A stretch of 64,000 nt of DNA, taken from Bin55 sp963664665 (GTDB taxonomy: Bacteria > Pseudomonadota > Gammaproteobacteria > Pseudomonadales > Azotimanducaceae). The notes beneath the pieces are model-generated. The model ran no database searches. It saw nothing but the letters and a program-made list of their open reading frames with translations, and was not told the origin of the DNA. Shown in pieces: positions 63,576-64,000 of the stretch. The position numbers and the translations under genes were made by a program. Positions within the stretch are counted from its first letter, which is position 1, and each line of letters opens with the position of its first letter. Where the stretch lies: positions 1-64,000 of the forward strand of contig CAXXMH010000005.1 in the NCBI GenBank assembly GCA_963664665.2. Reading direction: 5' to 3'.

Positions 63576-64000
63576 ATGGAAAATTTCAAGCGGTCGCTCG
63601 TCACGACCTTAGTAGGTCGACTGCACGAGCGACCTGACAAACTGATCGCGATATTTGGACCGCGGCAGTCAGGTAAAACGACAATCACTCGGCAAGCGCT
63701 GCAAATCGTAAAACGACCCAGCGTTCATATACAAGTCGACCTCGTGGATACGGCTGAGATCGGTACGCCGAGTGGACTTGAGTCGACGATCCACGTTCCG
63801 CGTCAACCGGACTGGCAGTGGCTAGCCCAAACGTGGCAAAGTGCAAGAGTCAAAGCCGTTAACCATCCGCACGGATTTATTCTCGCACTTGACGGAATTC
63901 AGAAGATTCCCGATTGGTCCACCATTGTGAAAGGTTTGTGGGATGCTGACCGAGCAGCAGGTCGTCAATTGCACGTGATCATTCTGGGTTCCACGCCGTT
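63576..64000 (+). CDS. AAA_14-type ATPase, partial (runs off right edge)
   Basis: About 141 codons are visible from the ATG at 63576 (MENFKRSLVTTLVGRLHERP). Walker A is GPRQSGKTT (residues 28-36); the expected Walker B LDEIQK reads LALDGIQKIPDW, with Gly in place of the catalytic Glu. The rest (GLWDADRAAGRQLHVIILGS) matches the AAA_14/DUF4143 family often associated with DNA binding or toxin-antitoxin loci. The missing C-terminal part would contain the DUF4143 domain. The Glu-to-Gly change could abolish hydrolysis. Confidence 0.75.
   Translation, partial: MENFKRSLVTTLVGRLHERPDKLIAIFGPRQSGKTTITRQALQIVKRPSVHIQVDLVDTAEIGTPSGLESTIHVPRQPDWQWLAQTWQSARVKAVNHPHGFILALDGIQKIPDWSTIVKGLWDADRAAGRQLHVIILGSTP

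Noticed and set aside
63248..63688. 146-codon minus-strand frame
   Set aside because: It lies across the start of the AAA_14 gene on the other strand, has no ribosome binding site, and lacks family features.
1..64000. tRNA, rRNA and CRISPR genes
   Set aside because: None was recognised on either strand by eye; a tRNA scan would be needed to exclude a single tRNA, especially as an integrase attachment site near 10-11 kb.

Overview
This 64 kb window comes from a Gram-negative bacterium, most likely a gammaproteobacterium. The support is a TonB-dependent receptor, an outer-membrane secretin, a type IVb pilus operon, a ZnuABC zinc importer and Sel1-repeat exported proteins. No rRNA, tRNA or universal marker gene is present, so finer placement is not possible. 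Base composition is patchy: the first 2.7 kb and the insertion sequences are visibly richer in G+C than most host genes, which fits heavy gene transfer. | Layout. (1) 1-8.75 kb: two large secreted peptidases on the minus strand, a GC-rich FG-GAP/HEXXH metallopeptidase running off the left edge and an S8 subtilase split by an in-frame TAA. (2) 8.75-13.6 kb: an accessory island with a 120-bp MITE, fragments of IS1182, IS21, IS256 and IS3 elements, a tyrosine recombinase, a HicA/DUF1902 pair and a relBE pair with a frameshifted relE. (3) 13.6-19.3 kb: a secreted protein, an intact IS1182 element inserted in a second MITE copy, and a Sel1-repeat protein behind a structured leader. (4) 19.4-31.2 kb: a type IVb (R64 thin-pilus/TCP-like) operon in the order TcpQ/PilL, secretin, PilO, PilP, ATPase, platform protein, major pilin, two small pilin-like proteins, and a 1000-aa prepilin-like adhesin with 17 cysteine-rich repeats. 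(5) 31.6-38.4 kb: a secreted propeller-like protein, then nested mobile elements: a tnpB gene split by an RT-less group II intron and by an IS21 element. (6) 38.7-45.6 kb: a coiled-coil membrane protein and a zinc-uptake locus (znuA; divergent TonB receptor, znuC, znuB and a small membrane protein). (7) 45.6-50.5 kb: a zeta-toxin module, a second Sel1 protein, a frameshifted AAA/PD-(D/E)XK gene and brnTA with a dead brnT. (8) 50.7-59 kb: a type III-like restriction-modification operon with a PIN-domain gene between mod and res; the PIN gene is split by an ISKra4-like element, and a deleted copy of that element lies inverted beyond res. (9) 59-64 kb: two duplicated coiled-coil membrane proteins, a DUF433 protein, a second zeta-like kinase, vapB with a dead vapC, and the start of an AAA_14 ATPase. 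| How it fits together. The coherent host functions are secretion (proteases, pilus) and zinc uptake. Between them lie mobile elements and defence or addiction genes, many in decay: several toxin genes (relE, brnT, vapC, one zeta) are broken while the antitoxin reading frame beside them stays open. Three insertions (IS21 in tnpB, the intron in tnpB, ISKra4 in the PIN gene) leave the host reading frame exactly restorable, so they look recent.
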